DNA of 64,000 nucleotides, taken from contig JASVEC010000045.1 of assembly GCA_030770535.1 (NCBI GenBank), positions 124,001 through 188,000 on the forward strand, read 5' to 3'. A model generated the notes under the pieces. That model ran no database searches and was not told the DNA's origin. It saw only the letters and a list, made by a program, of their open reading frames with translations. The stretch comes from Batkoa obscura. Its lineage: Eukaryota; Entomophthoromycota; Entomophthoromycetes; Entomophthorales; Batkoaceae. The position numbers and the translations under genes are program-made. Every line of letters begins with the position of its first letter. The stretch's first letter is position 1. Positions 11,298 through 20,838 of the stretch are shown here, piece after piece.

Positions 11298-11655
11298 ATG
11301 GTCTATTATCACTTTATTTCACTTTATTATCACATTTTGTATTAGAATAAATTAGTCCGTATTATTTTATCGATTGTATAGTCTATATTAAGCTTCTTTT
11401 ACTTTTACATAGATCATTTTTTTATAAGATCTATACAATTTTATAATGTAAAAATTATAATACATACTTTATATCGTATAATCTAATGTTTGTAATTTCA
11501 AAGTATTTATGTCAAATCAAAGCACTAGCAAATAAGAATTAGACAATAAATTGATAGAAAATGGCTAAAATAACAATAAATTAAAAAAATAAACTTCATT
11601 TCCTTTAAACAATAAAACTAAAGCACAATCTAATAATTCAAAAACATACTTTAAA
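11298..11655. other. intergenic between NmrA-like gene and beta-adaptin
   Basis: About 360 bases, AT-rich. A short open stretch starting with an ATG near 11512 ends after a few codons and is not in frame with the adaptin gene. Probably terminator and promoter sequence; nothing else is visible. Confidence 0.4.
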
Positions 11656-14081
11656 ATGGAGAATATGATAGCTGATCTCCGCAACATGGCGGAAAAATAT
11701 TTTGTTTCTACTATTAAAGGTAAAAATAGAGTTGCATAAATAATTTAATAATTAAAGAATATAAAAAGGAGAAACCCATGAGTTAAGAACGGAGCTAAAC
11801 AGTGAATATGCTTTTAGAAGAAAAGAAGCCGTTAAGAGAGTGATTGCTTCAATGACTGTTGGCAAAGATGTATCCAATTTATTCCCAGATGTGGTCAAAA
11901 ATATGCAAACTGATGACTTGGAGTTAAAGAAACTTATCTATCTTTATTTGATTAACTATGCTAAATCTCAACCCGAATTAGTCATCTTAGCCGTTAATAC
12001 CTTTGTAAAAGTAAGTGGTTGTCAAATTTAATAATTTGTGGTTATTAATAAATTTAGGATACAACAGATCATAATCCATTAATTAGAGCTTTAGCAATAA
12101 GAACAATGGGATGTATAAGAGTAGATAAGATTACAGATTATTTATGTGACCCATTAAGAAAAGCATTGAAGGTAACATAATACGCGACTTTCCCTAATAA
12201 GAGAGCTAAATAATTTAGGATGAAGACCCTTATGTTCGTAAAACAGCTGCCATTGCAGTTTCAAAATTATTTGATATTAACCCAGGACTTGCTATTGATA
12301 ACGGATTCATTAATAGTCTATTAGACTTGGTTTCTGATAATAATCCAATGGTAAGTATAAGTTATCAGTTATTTCAAAATAATAGATTTAATACATTTAG
12401 GTCATTTCAAATGCAATTACCTCTTTAATGGAAATTAATGAAATGTCAAGTGGGAAAAAAGTATTTACAATTACTTATCCAATTTTAACAAAATTAGTAA
12501 GAGCCCTAAATGAATGTTCAGAGTAAATATCTTATTGTTGTAGTATAATGTTATATTGTTAACTGAAATTAATGATAGATGGGGTCAAATAAGTATATTA
12601 GAAATAATGTCCGAATATAAACCTGAATCATCTGCTGAAGCTCAAGACATTTGTGAAAGAGTTATACCTCGTCTAGCACATGCTAATGCCTCAGTAGTAT
12701 TATCTGCAATCAGAGTAAGTATAAATTATACATCTATTAATCTTAATTGCTAACTAATTTTTAGGTACTTTTATTATTGTTAGAGTATATTCCAGACAAA
12801 ACTTTCCATACAAAAGTAACCTCAAAAATGGCACCACCATTAGGTAAAATATAATTTATTATTAAATATTTATAGTATTTTAATAATGAAATAGTTACTC
12901 TACTCTCCGAATCACCTGAGTTACAATATGTAATATTAAGAAATTTAGAAATTATTTTACAACAATATCCAACTGTATTAAGTAAAGAAATACGAGTATT
13001 CTTTTGCAAGTATACAGATCCACTTTATGTTAAATTAGAAAAATTGGAGTTAATGGTTAAGCTAGTCAATGAAAAAAATGCCGATCAAGTACTGATGGAA
13101 TTAAAAGAATACTCCTCAGAAGTAGATGTTGACTTTGTACAGAGAGCCATTAGAGCTATTTCACGTATTGCTTTAAAGATCCCTGCTTCTTCACCAAAAT
13201 GTGTACAGATCTTGGTTGATTTATTATCCAATAAGATTGATTTTATTGTCCAAGAAGTCATTATTGTTATGAAGGTAAATTAATTTATATTTTCACTACT
13301 TAGGTTTATATTGAATATTTTACTTTAGGATATCTTCCGTAAATATCCAAATAAATATGAGGGTGTTATACCTATATTATCTCAACATTTAGAAGCTTTA
13401 GAATCATCTGAAGCCAAAGCCTCTTTAATTTGGATTCTCGGAGAATATGCTGACCGTATTAATGATGCCACCACTTTATTACAATCTTTCCTTAACAACT
13501 TTAAAGAAGAAACTTCATTAGTAATTTATTTATATACATTTGGTTGTACATTAATATAATACGATTTTAGGTTCAAAACCAATTATTGACTGCAGTTGTT
13601 AAATTATTTTTAAAGAAACCAAATGAAGCACAAGAAATTGTACTTAAGAATCTTAAGATAGCTACTGAAGTTGAAAACCCAGATGTTAGAGATAGAGGTT
13701 ATGTATATTGGAGATTATTATCAACAGATCCTAAAGCAACTAATGTAAGTTTATAACATAATGTATAAGTTATAACTTAATATACTCTATTAGGATATAA
13801 TATTAAATGAGAGACCGGAGCTCGAAGAAGAGGGACCCATGATTCATCCACAATTAGCTAAAGATTTGATGCACCATTTATCTACCTTAGCTTCAGTATA
13901 TCACAAGTTGCCTACTACTTTTATCAAAGAAGAAAGAAGAGTTGAAGTACCTCAACTTAATACTAATAACTCACCACCTAAAGATTTAGAAGATTTAGCT
14001 AATATGGGGGCTGAAGAAATTATGGAAGTATCTCAGCCTAAACAAGAAAATGAACCCGAAGAGTTACTTATTGCTTTTTAA
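11656..14081 (+). CDS. AP-1/AP-2 complex beta-adaptin (trunk)
   Basis: Eleven exons are inferred: 11656-11719, 11769-12010, 12058-12171, 12219-12350, 12401-12522, 12579-12714, 12765-12843, 12895-13274, 13329-13520, 13571-13744 and 13794-14081, giving 640 aa. The protein follows the beta-adaptin trunk closely: [88 protein letters not shown] and [17 protein letters not shown]. Beta-adaptin is the large subunit of the clathrin adaptor that sorts cargo at the trans-Golgi/endosome (AP-1) or plasma membrane (AP-2). The C-terminus stops about 100 residues after the trunk, with no appendage (ear) domain, as in some fungal AP-1 beta subunits. The exon 5/6 junction was set by the conserved NECSE-WGQ join. 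Confidence 0.9.
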
Positions 14082-14126
14082 GGAATAAAATTTTATATTA
14101 TGTTTTACTTTCTTTAAGGTTTACCT

Positions 14127-14163
14127 TGTATTTGTATTCGTATTTGTATTTGTATTTGTATTT
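14127..14163 (+). repeat. hexamer microsatellite (TTTGTA)n
   Basis: About six tandem units of TTTGTA or TTCGTA just after the end of the beta-adaptin gene. An ordinary microsatellite. Confidence 0.8.
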
Positions 14164-14966
14164 TATATGGTTAATTAATTATTTTTAAAAAGTAATAAAA
14201 CAAAATTAGTGTAGTTGTATAAAATAGTAGTAAAGAAGATATAAAGCTTTTATTAGGTTAATATTTAACTTTATTAGTTTAAAAGTAAAATAATAAAATA
14301 TGCCACAAAGTAGTTTTAATCAAAGAAAATACAATTATGTAATTTTGTAAATAATAAACTATAATTTTTAAACAAACAACGGTTAATTTATTTTTCAAGT
14401 GGTAAAAATTGACATGATGATTCTTATAAGAATTCTATTTTAATGATATTCTCTAGTAAAATTTTGAAAATAATCAAAAATGGAATAAGAAAATTCAATT
14501 AGAGGAATTTGGTTTCTGAGATAATAAACAATGAACAATAAATAATAAAACCATAAACTAACCCGACTTAAAACTAAATCCCAAAAAAACTCAAGTTCTA
14601 TTTCATGTTAATTATATATTGAAGCTAGATCTTAAATGATATCAAAATACACTTACTAAATCAAGTAAAAATAAGGCCAATGATAATTAATTTATTATAC
14701 ATTCACAATAAGCCATCAAGTTGAATTTGTAATAAGTTTATTGCTAATCTTACAATAAAGGAAGTCCCACCTTTCTTTTTCAAGCTTTAAATTAGCAAAC
14801 AGCATTTATTAAAATTAGGTCATTTATTCATTTTATTCTTCATCAATTCGCTATTTTAAGTTCCAAATTGAAAACCACCACCAATCACATTATCTTACAT
14901 ATTATTCTATTTTAAATTATCAAAAATGACAATTTCAATATACCCTTGCATATGAATTCGAGTTTC

Positions 14967-14994
14967 ATTGGTCAACCATAATACTCTATAAAAG
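14967..14994 (+). promoter_or_regulatory. core promoter of the C9-methyltransferase gene (CCAAT + TATA)
   Basis: ATTGG (inverted CCAAT) at 14967-14971 is followed by TATAAAAG at 14987-14994, 46 bases before the ATG at 15041. This is the clearest TATA box in the window and fits a strongly expressed metabolic gene. Confidence 0.6.
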
Positions 14995-15040
14995 TGTAAA
15001 AAATTTTCACCCTTATTGTTTTTTATACAAACTTAACATT

Positions 15041-16426
15041 ATGGTTGTACCTTTAGAGCAAATTAAATCAGTTAGGGTCCCCCCTTTCCCAGCGGAAGGG
15101 CCAGGTAATCAAACTTTTAGCAACTATATTTTATTTGGTGTTAGTGGTGCTTTAAGTATCTACACTGGGTTCAAATTAGGGTTATCTTACGCAGCTATGC
15201 CTTACTTTATGATCCTTTATATACCCATTGTTTTCTGTGGTTATATTCTTATACACTCCCGTCTTGCTCAGCCTGTGGATCAAAGCGTCAAACTCCCAGG
15301 TAAAAACATTGAAGAATACATGACCATTAAAGATGATAGCCTTAAACAATATTCGGGACGTAACAAAATCCCTATGGAGACCTTCTTTGAAAGTTATTTT
15401 GAGGGTAAGATTGACTTAAAAGGTGATTGTTTAGATATTTTTGAATCTAGATATGACTGGGCCACCTTTGAATTGACCATCCATCAAGGCCTCTATTTCC
15501 TCAGTGGTTTTATCCCCGAATTATTATGGCACTCTAGAAGACAAGATACTGACCAAGTACGTGAACATTATGACCGTGGTAACGACTTTTATGGTTTTTT
15601 CCTTGGTGAACCTATGATCTATACCTCTGGTATTGTTTCTGATGTCACTAAAAAAGAAACTATTGAAGAACTCCAAGAAAACAAAATGAATTTAGTCGCC
15701 AAAAAATTAAGACTTAAAGAAGGTGAAACTCTCTTAGATCTCGGTTGTGGTTGGGGTACCTTTGTATGTCACGCTGCTAAGCATTTTGGTGTCAAAGCTA
15801 CTGGTGTTACTCTTGCTAAAGAACAGTTTCAATTCGCTAATGATCGTGCTGCCAAATATGGTGTAAGTGAATCTGCTAAGTTTATTTGCTCAGATGCTCG
15901 TGATATTGAAAGAAAAAAATATAATAAGATTTCATGCCTTGAAATGGCTGAACACATTGGTGTCCTTAATTTCAATGCTTTTATGCTTCAAATCCGTGAA
16001 ATGCTTGAAGATGATGGTCTCTTTTATATGCAAGTAGCTGGTCTCCGTTCCACTTGGCAATACGAAGATTTCGTATGGGGTCTCTTTATGGCTAAATATG
16101 TATTTCCAGGTGCTGATGCTTCTACTCCACTTAATTGGTTCATTGGTCAACTTGAAAAGGCAGGATTTGAAGTACTCAACGTCGATACCATTGGTGTACA
16201 TTATTCAGCTACATTACAGCGTTGGTATGAATTATGGATCTCCAACAAAGAAGCAATCTTAACCAAGTATGGAATTAAATGGTTCCGTAAGTGGGAAGTG
16301 TTTTTGGCTTGGTCTACTCTTATTGCCCGTCAAGGTTCATCTACTTGTTTCCAAATTTTAGCCCACAAAAATATTAATCGTTTTAATCGTTTTCAATTGA
16401 TTGATAACAAACGTCTTTTACCTTAA
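15041..16426 (+). CDS. sphingolipid C9-methyltransferase (cyclopropane-fatty-acid-synthase family)
   Basis: A single-exon gene of 461 aa. Two hydrophobic segments at about 27-45 and 50-72 anchor it in the ER membrane. Then come REHYDRGNDFYGFFLG near 175, the SAM-binding motif LLDLGCGWGTF near 230, CLEMAEHIG, the long conserved block QYEDFVWGLFMAKYVFPGAD, and GVHYSATLQRWYELW. These segments and the two N-terminal membrane helices mark the fungal sphingolipid C9-methyltransferases. These enzymes add the methyl branch at C9 of the sphingoid base of glucosylceramide, a trait largely restricted to fungi. The plain bacterial CFA synthase lacks the membrane helices. Length is slightly below the usual 490-520 aa. 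The gene has more C-ending codons than its neighbours, consistent with high expression. Confidence 0.92.
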   Translation: MVVPLEQIKSVRVPPFPAEGPGNQTFSNYILFGVSGALSIYTGFKLGLSYAAMPYFMILYIPIVFCGYILIHSRLAQPVDQSVKLPGKNIEEYMTIKDDSLKQYSGRNKIPMETFFESYFEGKIDLKGDCLDIFESRYDWATFELTIHQGLYFLSGFIPELLWHSRRQDTDQVREHYDRGNDFYGFFLGEPMIYTSGIVSDVTKKETIEELQENKMNLVAKKLRLKEGETLLDLGCGWGTFVCHAAKHFGVKATGVTLAKEQFQFANDRAAKYGVSESAKFICSDARDIERKKYNKISCLEMAEHIGVLNFNAFMLQIREMLEDDGLFYMQVAGLRSTWQYEDFVWGLFMAKYVFPGADASTPLNWFIGQLEKAGFEVLNVDTIGVHYSATLQRWYELWISNKEAILTKYGIKWFRKWEVFLAWSTLIARQGSSTCFQILAHKNINRFNRFQLIDNKRLLP

Positions 16427-17062
16427 ATTGCTATTTAAGTTCCAGTTAAAATTAAAATGATTATAGCCATTTATACATCATTCATATAATAAAATTTTAT
16501 AAAGCTATGTTAATCCCTTTTATTTACATTCAAATATTTCTGTATTATTATTTAACATCTCAAGATGCTTACAATAGTGTATATTACATATCATATACAA
16601 TATTTTTTAATTATTTATGCAGAAGGGTTATTTATTTGAAATTAAGCTTTGAAAAATATTGATATACTTTATCTAAAGAATTTGAAGATTTAGAAGGTTA
16701 CGAGTTCTTTAATAGATGAAATATACTTTCACTTATTTAATGAGTAAGTGCACCTTAAAAGATAATTTATCCTTCTGACTTCCCAAGATTTGTATAATAT
16801 TTATTAATTTATTTTTTCGGAATGACTGTTGATTTTTTATATGCTCTTATGCTACTAAATTTATCCGAAATTATTTCAGTTTTAGCAATTATTCTCAACT
16901 CAGAAAATTGAAATTATTTTAATAAATCTTTATGTCATAGGAACAACGGTAATTAATACCATACATTTTTTTTAAAATTATAAATTAAAATGTTTAAATA
17001 ATTGATTATGAAAAACATAATAGCAAGTATAAAAATAATATAGTTTATGAACTTCCAGTTTA
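16427..17062. other. convergent intergenic region
   Basis: About 640 bases between convergent genes, presumably both 3' ends. AT-rich, no gene, repeat or RNA structure recognised. Confidence 0.45.
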
Positions 17063-17713
17063 TTAAAGCTTTGCCTTCTGGTTGTGTTCACAAAGTTGAA
17101 GTGCTTCATCAAGTCTATCTTGGCCCCAATACAATTGATTTTTGACAATAAAAAAAGGTGCTCCGAAAATATCTGCTTCAATTGCTTCTTCAGTTATCTT
17201 TCTCAATTGTTCTTTAAGCTCATTATTAGATGCTAAACTCAAAACTTTATCGGCATCAAGTTCTGGGAAACTTTGGCTTAGACATTGTTTCAGCACATTC
17301 ATCTTAGAGATATCGTCATGCTTTTGGAATCCAGCAATGAAGACATAAGCAATAAAGTTCAATAATTTGCCCACAGCTTCTCTACTAGAAGGTTGAGAGT
17401 TGATAAGATAAAGAGTAAGCAAAGCAGCTAAGCTTGAATTTAAAGGAAACTTCTTTGGGAAAGTTAAAGGATAGCCTAATTGTTTAACAGACGAACGAGT
17501 GAAGTCAAGTGCAAAATATTTGGCTTTGGATTTAACACCATTTGTTGAGTCACCTTTATAACCGTTTTGTTTAAAGATTATGCCAAGTAAAATAGGTTTT
17601 AAATCAAGCTCAACATGGGAAAGTTGACCAGAATGATATAAATCTTTAAGACGAATGGCTGCAATTGCAGAGTATGGGCTGGAATATTCGAAGTAGAAAC
17701 TGAGTTTAGTCAT
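17063..17713 (-). CDS. DsbA-like / kappa-class GST / HCCA isomerase family protein (copy 1)
   Basis: A single-exon gene of 216 aa in the thioredoxin-fold family of 2-hydroxychromene-2-carboxylate isomerase and kappa-class glutathione transferase. The N-terminal strand FYFEYSSPYS carries the Ser-Pro-Tyr-Ser motif in the place of the Cys motif of DsbA; Ser11 or Ser12 would be the catalytic serine. The C-terminal part has IFGAPFFIVKNQLYWGQDRLDEAL, which contains the cis-Pro-like loop and the family's W-G-x-D-R signature. It probably acts on a glutathione conjugate or aromatic substrate in the cytosol, mitochondrion or peroxisome. It is a tandem paralogue of the gene at 18108-18755. Confidence 0.85.
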   Translation of the reverse strand: MTKLSFYFEYSSPYSAIAAIRLKDLYHSGQLSHVELDLKPILLGIIFKQNGYKGDSTNGVKSKAKYFALDFTRSSVKQLGYPLTFPKKFPLNSSLAALLTLYLINSQPSSREAVGKLLNFIAYVFIAGFQKHDDISKMNVLKQCLSQSFPELDADKVLSLASNNELKEQLRKITEEAIEADIFGAPFFIVKNQLYWGQDRLDEALQLCEHNQKAKL

Positions 17714-18107
17714 TTTTTAATAAAGAAAACAAAATCAAGTTTTAGCTTTGACATTTTTTATGACTAGTTTGGAATTACTAATATAAAATTAGACACATGC
17801 CATTTTTCAAAAATCTATCAAAAATGTAATATTGCAATTGAATAAAAATATAAAATAAAAGATTCCTAGCACATCTTTTTATATGTGTGGCATTATTTCG
17901 TAGCAAAAAGATTTCTTTAGATTTTTTTATAGAAAATGATTTTAAAAGTGACGTGGCTATAGAAAACAATTGACATGTAAAATGGAATTGTATATCTGAT
18001 GACACTTTGATTTTATGATATAAACTTGTTTGAATTATAACTACAGCCCACCAAACATCATAAAACAGCTCAAATAAACAACAAACTAACTTTCCTTCAA
18101 TCTTTAT
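17714..18107. other. intergenic between the tandem isomerase genes
   Basis: About 390 bases holding the upstream region of copy 1 and the 3' end of copy 2. No other feature recognised. Confidence 0.4.
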
Positions 18108-18755
18108 TTAAAGCTTCGCCTTTTGCTTCTCCCCACAAAGCTGAAGTGCTTCATCAAGTCTATCTTGACCCCAAAATAGTTGGTCTTTAACAATGAACGA
18201 AGGTGCACCAAAGATACCTAAATTGATAGCTTCTTCAGTTGTTTCCTTTACTTTTTCTTTGAACTCAGCATTGGATCCTAAACTAATAACTTGATCGGCA
18301 TCAAGTTCCGGAAATATTTGATTTAAACACTGTTTCAGAACATCCACATTAGAGATATCAGCATGTTTTTGAAACCCAGAGATATAAACAGCAGCTATAA
18401 AGTTGAGCAATTTACCCATAGTTTCTTTATTTGAAGGTTGAGAGTTGATGAGATAAGTGGTAATCTGAGTAGCTAAATTGGATTTTAAAGGAAATTTTTT
18501 TGGAATGGATAACGCAAAGCCTAATTGCTTTACAGAAACACGTGTAAAATCTTTCATCATGTATTTGGCTTTAGGTATATTGCTCAAGGGGCCGCTTGTG
18601 TTACCATTATTTTTGAAAACCAGACCTAATAAGAAAGGTTTTAAATTGAGATTGATGTGGGAGAGTTTTCCAGAGTGGTATAAATCTTTGATACGGATGG
18701 CTGCGATTGCGGAGTAGGTACTAGTATATTCGAAATAGAAATTGAAGTTACTCAT
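18108..18755 (-). CDS. DsbA-like / kappa-class GST / HCCA isomerase family protein (copy 2)
   Basis: A single-exon gene of 215 aa in tandem with the gene at 17063-17713. The two proteins share FYFEY, AAIRIKDLYHSGKLSH/AAIRLKDLYHSGQLSH, LDADxVLSL/LDADQVISL and the C-terminal WGQDRLDEALQLC. The active-site segment here reads EYTSTYS, whereas copy 1 has EYSSPYS, so the proline after the putative catalytic serine is replaced by threonine. This could alter activity or substrate. The rest of the fold, including IFGAPSFIVKDQLFWGQDR, is intact. Same likely role as copy 1, perhaps with a changed specificity. Confidence 0.83.
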   Translation of the reverse strand: MSNFNFYFEYTSTYSAIAAIRIKDLYHSGKLSHINLNLKPFLLGLVFKNNGNTSGPLSNIPKAKYMMKDFTRVSVKQLGFALSIPKKFPLKSNLATQITTYLINSQPSNKETMGKLLNFIAAVYISGFQKHADISNVDVLKQCLNQIFPELDADQVISLGSNAEFKEKVKETTEEAINLGIFGAPSFIVKDQLFWGQDRLDEALQLCGEKQKAKL

Positions 18756-19474
18756 TATTTTTTAATTGGAAAACAAAATTGAATTTAAATTTTAACAGTT
18801 AGTTTTCAAATAAACCTAAAATTCAAGGAGTTACGTCACTTTTTTACTATATTTGGAAATCTATTTTAATTAAAAAATGTTTTTTATTGAAGTGAGTTAA
18901 CTATTATCCAATATCAAGTAAGGCAAAAGGCAATACAATGAATAAATAGTTCATCTAATCAATTAAAACACCAAAAATTTTAGCTGATGGGTTTGAGCAA
19001 TCCAAATCAAGCTAGAATTTAAAATCCTCTTTCTTTAGTTCCTGGAGTCATGCTCTTTGCCGTATGGACCAAACTCAAAGTTCATAGTTCACTATTTTAA
19101 GAAAACTTACTTTTTGGATTAAGTAATTCCTTTTGAATTGAATAATACCTTGTTGAGATCAAAGGACTGGATTCCATCTATGAGATTAGACCTATACTAT
19201 TTTTTATTTATTTATTCTACTACCTATTAGTTGTTCATAGGTTTTCCAGGACGATGTAGAGTAGGCTAAACTATTGATTGTTGTTTTAAAAAAAATAATA
19301 GTGCAACTGGTAAATTTAAAATTTGTATATTTTTGATGTATATGAAAACTTCGTGCCATATTTCCTTGTAGAAATCTATCACCTCTTTTAGCATCTACAG
19401 ATAAATATCAATATTTAATAGTAGTGAAGTTTATATATGAGTTAATTGAATAAATAGCAATTATAAACAATATA

Positions 19475-19574
19475 TGGGGATGTATTTTTGTATTTAAGAA
19501 TCTTACTAACAAAATTTCCGCTTAAATAGTGCTTAAAAAATGAAAAAATAATGAAACTAAAAAAAACAGCCCCA
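19475..19574 (+). mobile_element. MITE copy 5
   Basis: A 100-bp copy starting TGGGGATGT and ending CAGCCCCA, flanked by TA on both sides. Close to consensus. Confidence 0.9.
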
Positions 19575-19889
19575 TATAGAAAAAAACTATTGAAATCTTA
19601 TCAAACTTGGAACATCTTTTCTGTACTCTGATAGTTCGACTATCAATAAACATATATAGCTTACAACAAAGCTTTAATTCAAATCAAGTAATTAAAGCCT
19701 TTCATCTTTAAGGAATATGTATCCAACATCCGTAGACTTCATATAGTCCTATTGCTTTTAATATCTGATTGTTATTCTAAAGGACAAAGAAAACTGTTTA
19801 TATAGATTTATTTGATATTTAACTCTTTGTCTTTTTTCGACCTTATATTTATCAATCATCTCCACTAAGTCTACTTCTGTATCAATATT

Positions 19890-19986
19890 AAAGTGTGTTT
19901 TTTTAGTTTCATTATTTTTCCATTTTTTAAGCGCTATTTGAGTGGAAAGATTATTAGTGCAATTTTTAAACAAAAATACATCTCCA
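19890..19986 (-). mobile_element. MITE copy 6, degenerate 5' terminus
   Basis: A 97-bp copy with a diverged left end (AAAGTGTG in place of TGGGAGTGT) and a good right end ACATCTCCA. If it starts at the first A, it is flanked by TT on both sides. The interior is typical. Confidence 0.75.
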
Positions 19987-20335
19987 TTAACTAATGGGCT
20001 TGTAACTTTTTGTATTAAGCTATAATTAGTCCTAGTACCTTATATACCACAAACTAACAAAACAAAATAATAGTCAACTTAAAAATTAATCTCCTGCCCC
20101 CATGTTTTTATATAGTATATATTTTAAGCATAGTGAATTATATTTCTCCTTCTTTTGCACTATAATAATTTTAGAATCTGTGATCTATGTATAGCGCTTT
20201 CAACAAAATTAATAGTGGGGTGTTAAATATTTTGAAACGTCACTTAATTTTTTTTTCTATACTATGGCTTAGAGTATTGTATCTTTTTTAATAAAGAAAT
20301 AACCTTTATAATTCCATTAAATTTTAAAGACAATA

Positions 20336-20429
20336 AGGGGACGTATTTTTTTAAAGAATTTTACTAACAATTTTTCCGATCAAATAGCGCTTAAAAAATG
20401 GAAAAAGTAAAGTTAAAAAAACACTCCCA
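20336..20429 (+). mobile_element. MITE copy 7
   Basis: A 94-bp copy starting AGGGGACGT, with A in place of the first T, and ending CACTCCCA. It is flanked by TA on both sides. It has a small internal deletion in the GTGTTTAAG segment. Confidence 0.82.
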
Positions 20430-20573
20430 TAATTAATTTTGGTATTTTATAATAGTTATCTTTAAATTTATCCTAGCAAAAGGAATAATATTATAAGATG
20501 AGATTTTGTAATATTTTAATACAAATAAACTAGCAATTTTATTATTATTTATTACAATTGCATCTATTTTGTC

Positions 20574-20633
20574 TTTATTTTTATTTTTATTTTTATTATT
20601 TTATTTTTATTTTTATTTTTATTTTTATTTTTA
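20574..20633 (+). repeat. (ATTTTT)n microsatellite
   Basis: About ten units of ATTTTT with one interruption. A simple-sequence repeat between two MITE copies. Confidence 0.85.
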
Positions 20634-20659
20634 TACTTCAAATTTTACAATTTAACATA

Positions 20660-20752
20660 TGGGGATGTTTTCTTTGATTTCATCACTTTTTACATTTTTT
20701 AAGTACTATTTGAGTGGAAGAACTGTTAGTAAAATTCTTTAAAAAAACCCCC
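20660..20752 (-). mobile_element. MITE copy 8
   Basis: A copy of about 93 bp starting TGGGGATGT. The right end is shortened to AAAACCCCC and lacks the CAAAAATACAT segment. TA lies on both sides. The interior TAAGTACTATTTGAGTGG matches the family. Confidence 0.78.
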
Positions 20753-20838
20753 TATATCAAATAATAATCAAAACTAAATCAACAATTTAAGAAAATTCTT
20801 TTAAATACAAAACATAAAAAATAACTTTATTTTAACAA

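Larger units (their letters stand above)
14082..15040. other. intergenic; promoter of the methyltransferase gene at its right end
   Basis: About 960 bases with no supported gene. The left end has a short hexamer repeat (see 14127-14163). The last 75 bases carry a CCAAT-type box and a TATA box for the gene at 15041. The middle is featureless AT-rich sequence. Confidence 0.5.
18756..20838. other. long intergenic region, MITE-rich
   Basis: About 2.1 kb without a supported gene. It holds four MITE copies (19475-19574, 19890-19986, 20336-20429 and 20660-20752), an ATTTTT microsatellite at about 20574-20633, and a perfect hairpin GATAGT-TCG-ACTATC near 19630. It is the most MITE-dense stretch of the window. 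Confidence 0.55.

Noticed and set aside
12523-12543. 21-nt intron in the beta-adaptin gene
   Set aside because: Too short, and it breaks the frame. A 56-nt intron (12523-12578) restores the conserved NECSE-WGQ join.
19625-19645. Perfect hairpin GATAGT-TCG-ACTATC, initially considered as a tRNA T-arm
   Set aside because: The loop is only three bases and no acceptor, D or anticodon stems lie at suitable distances.
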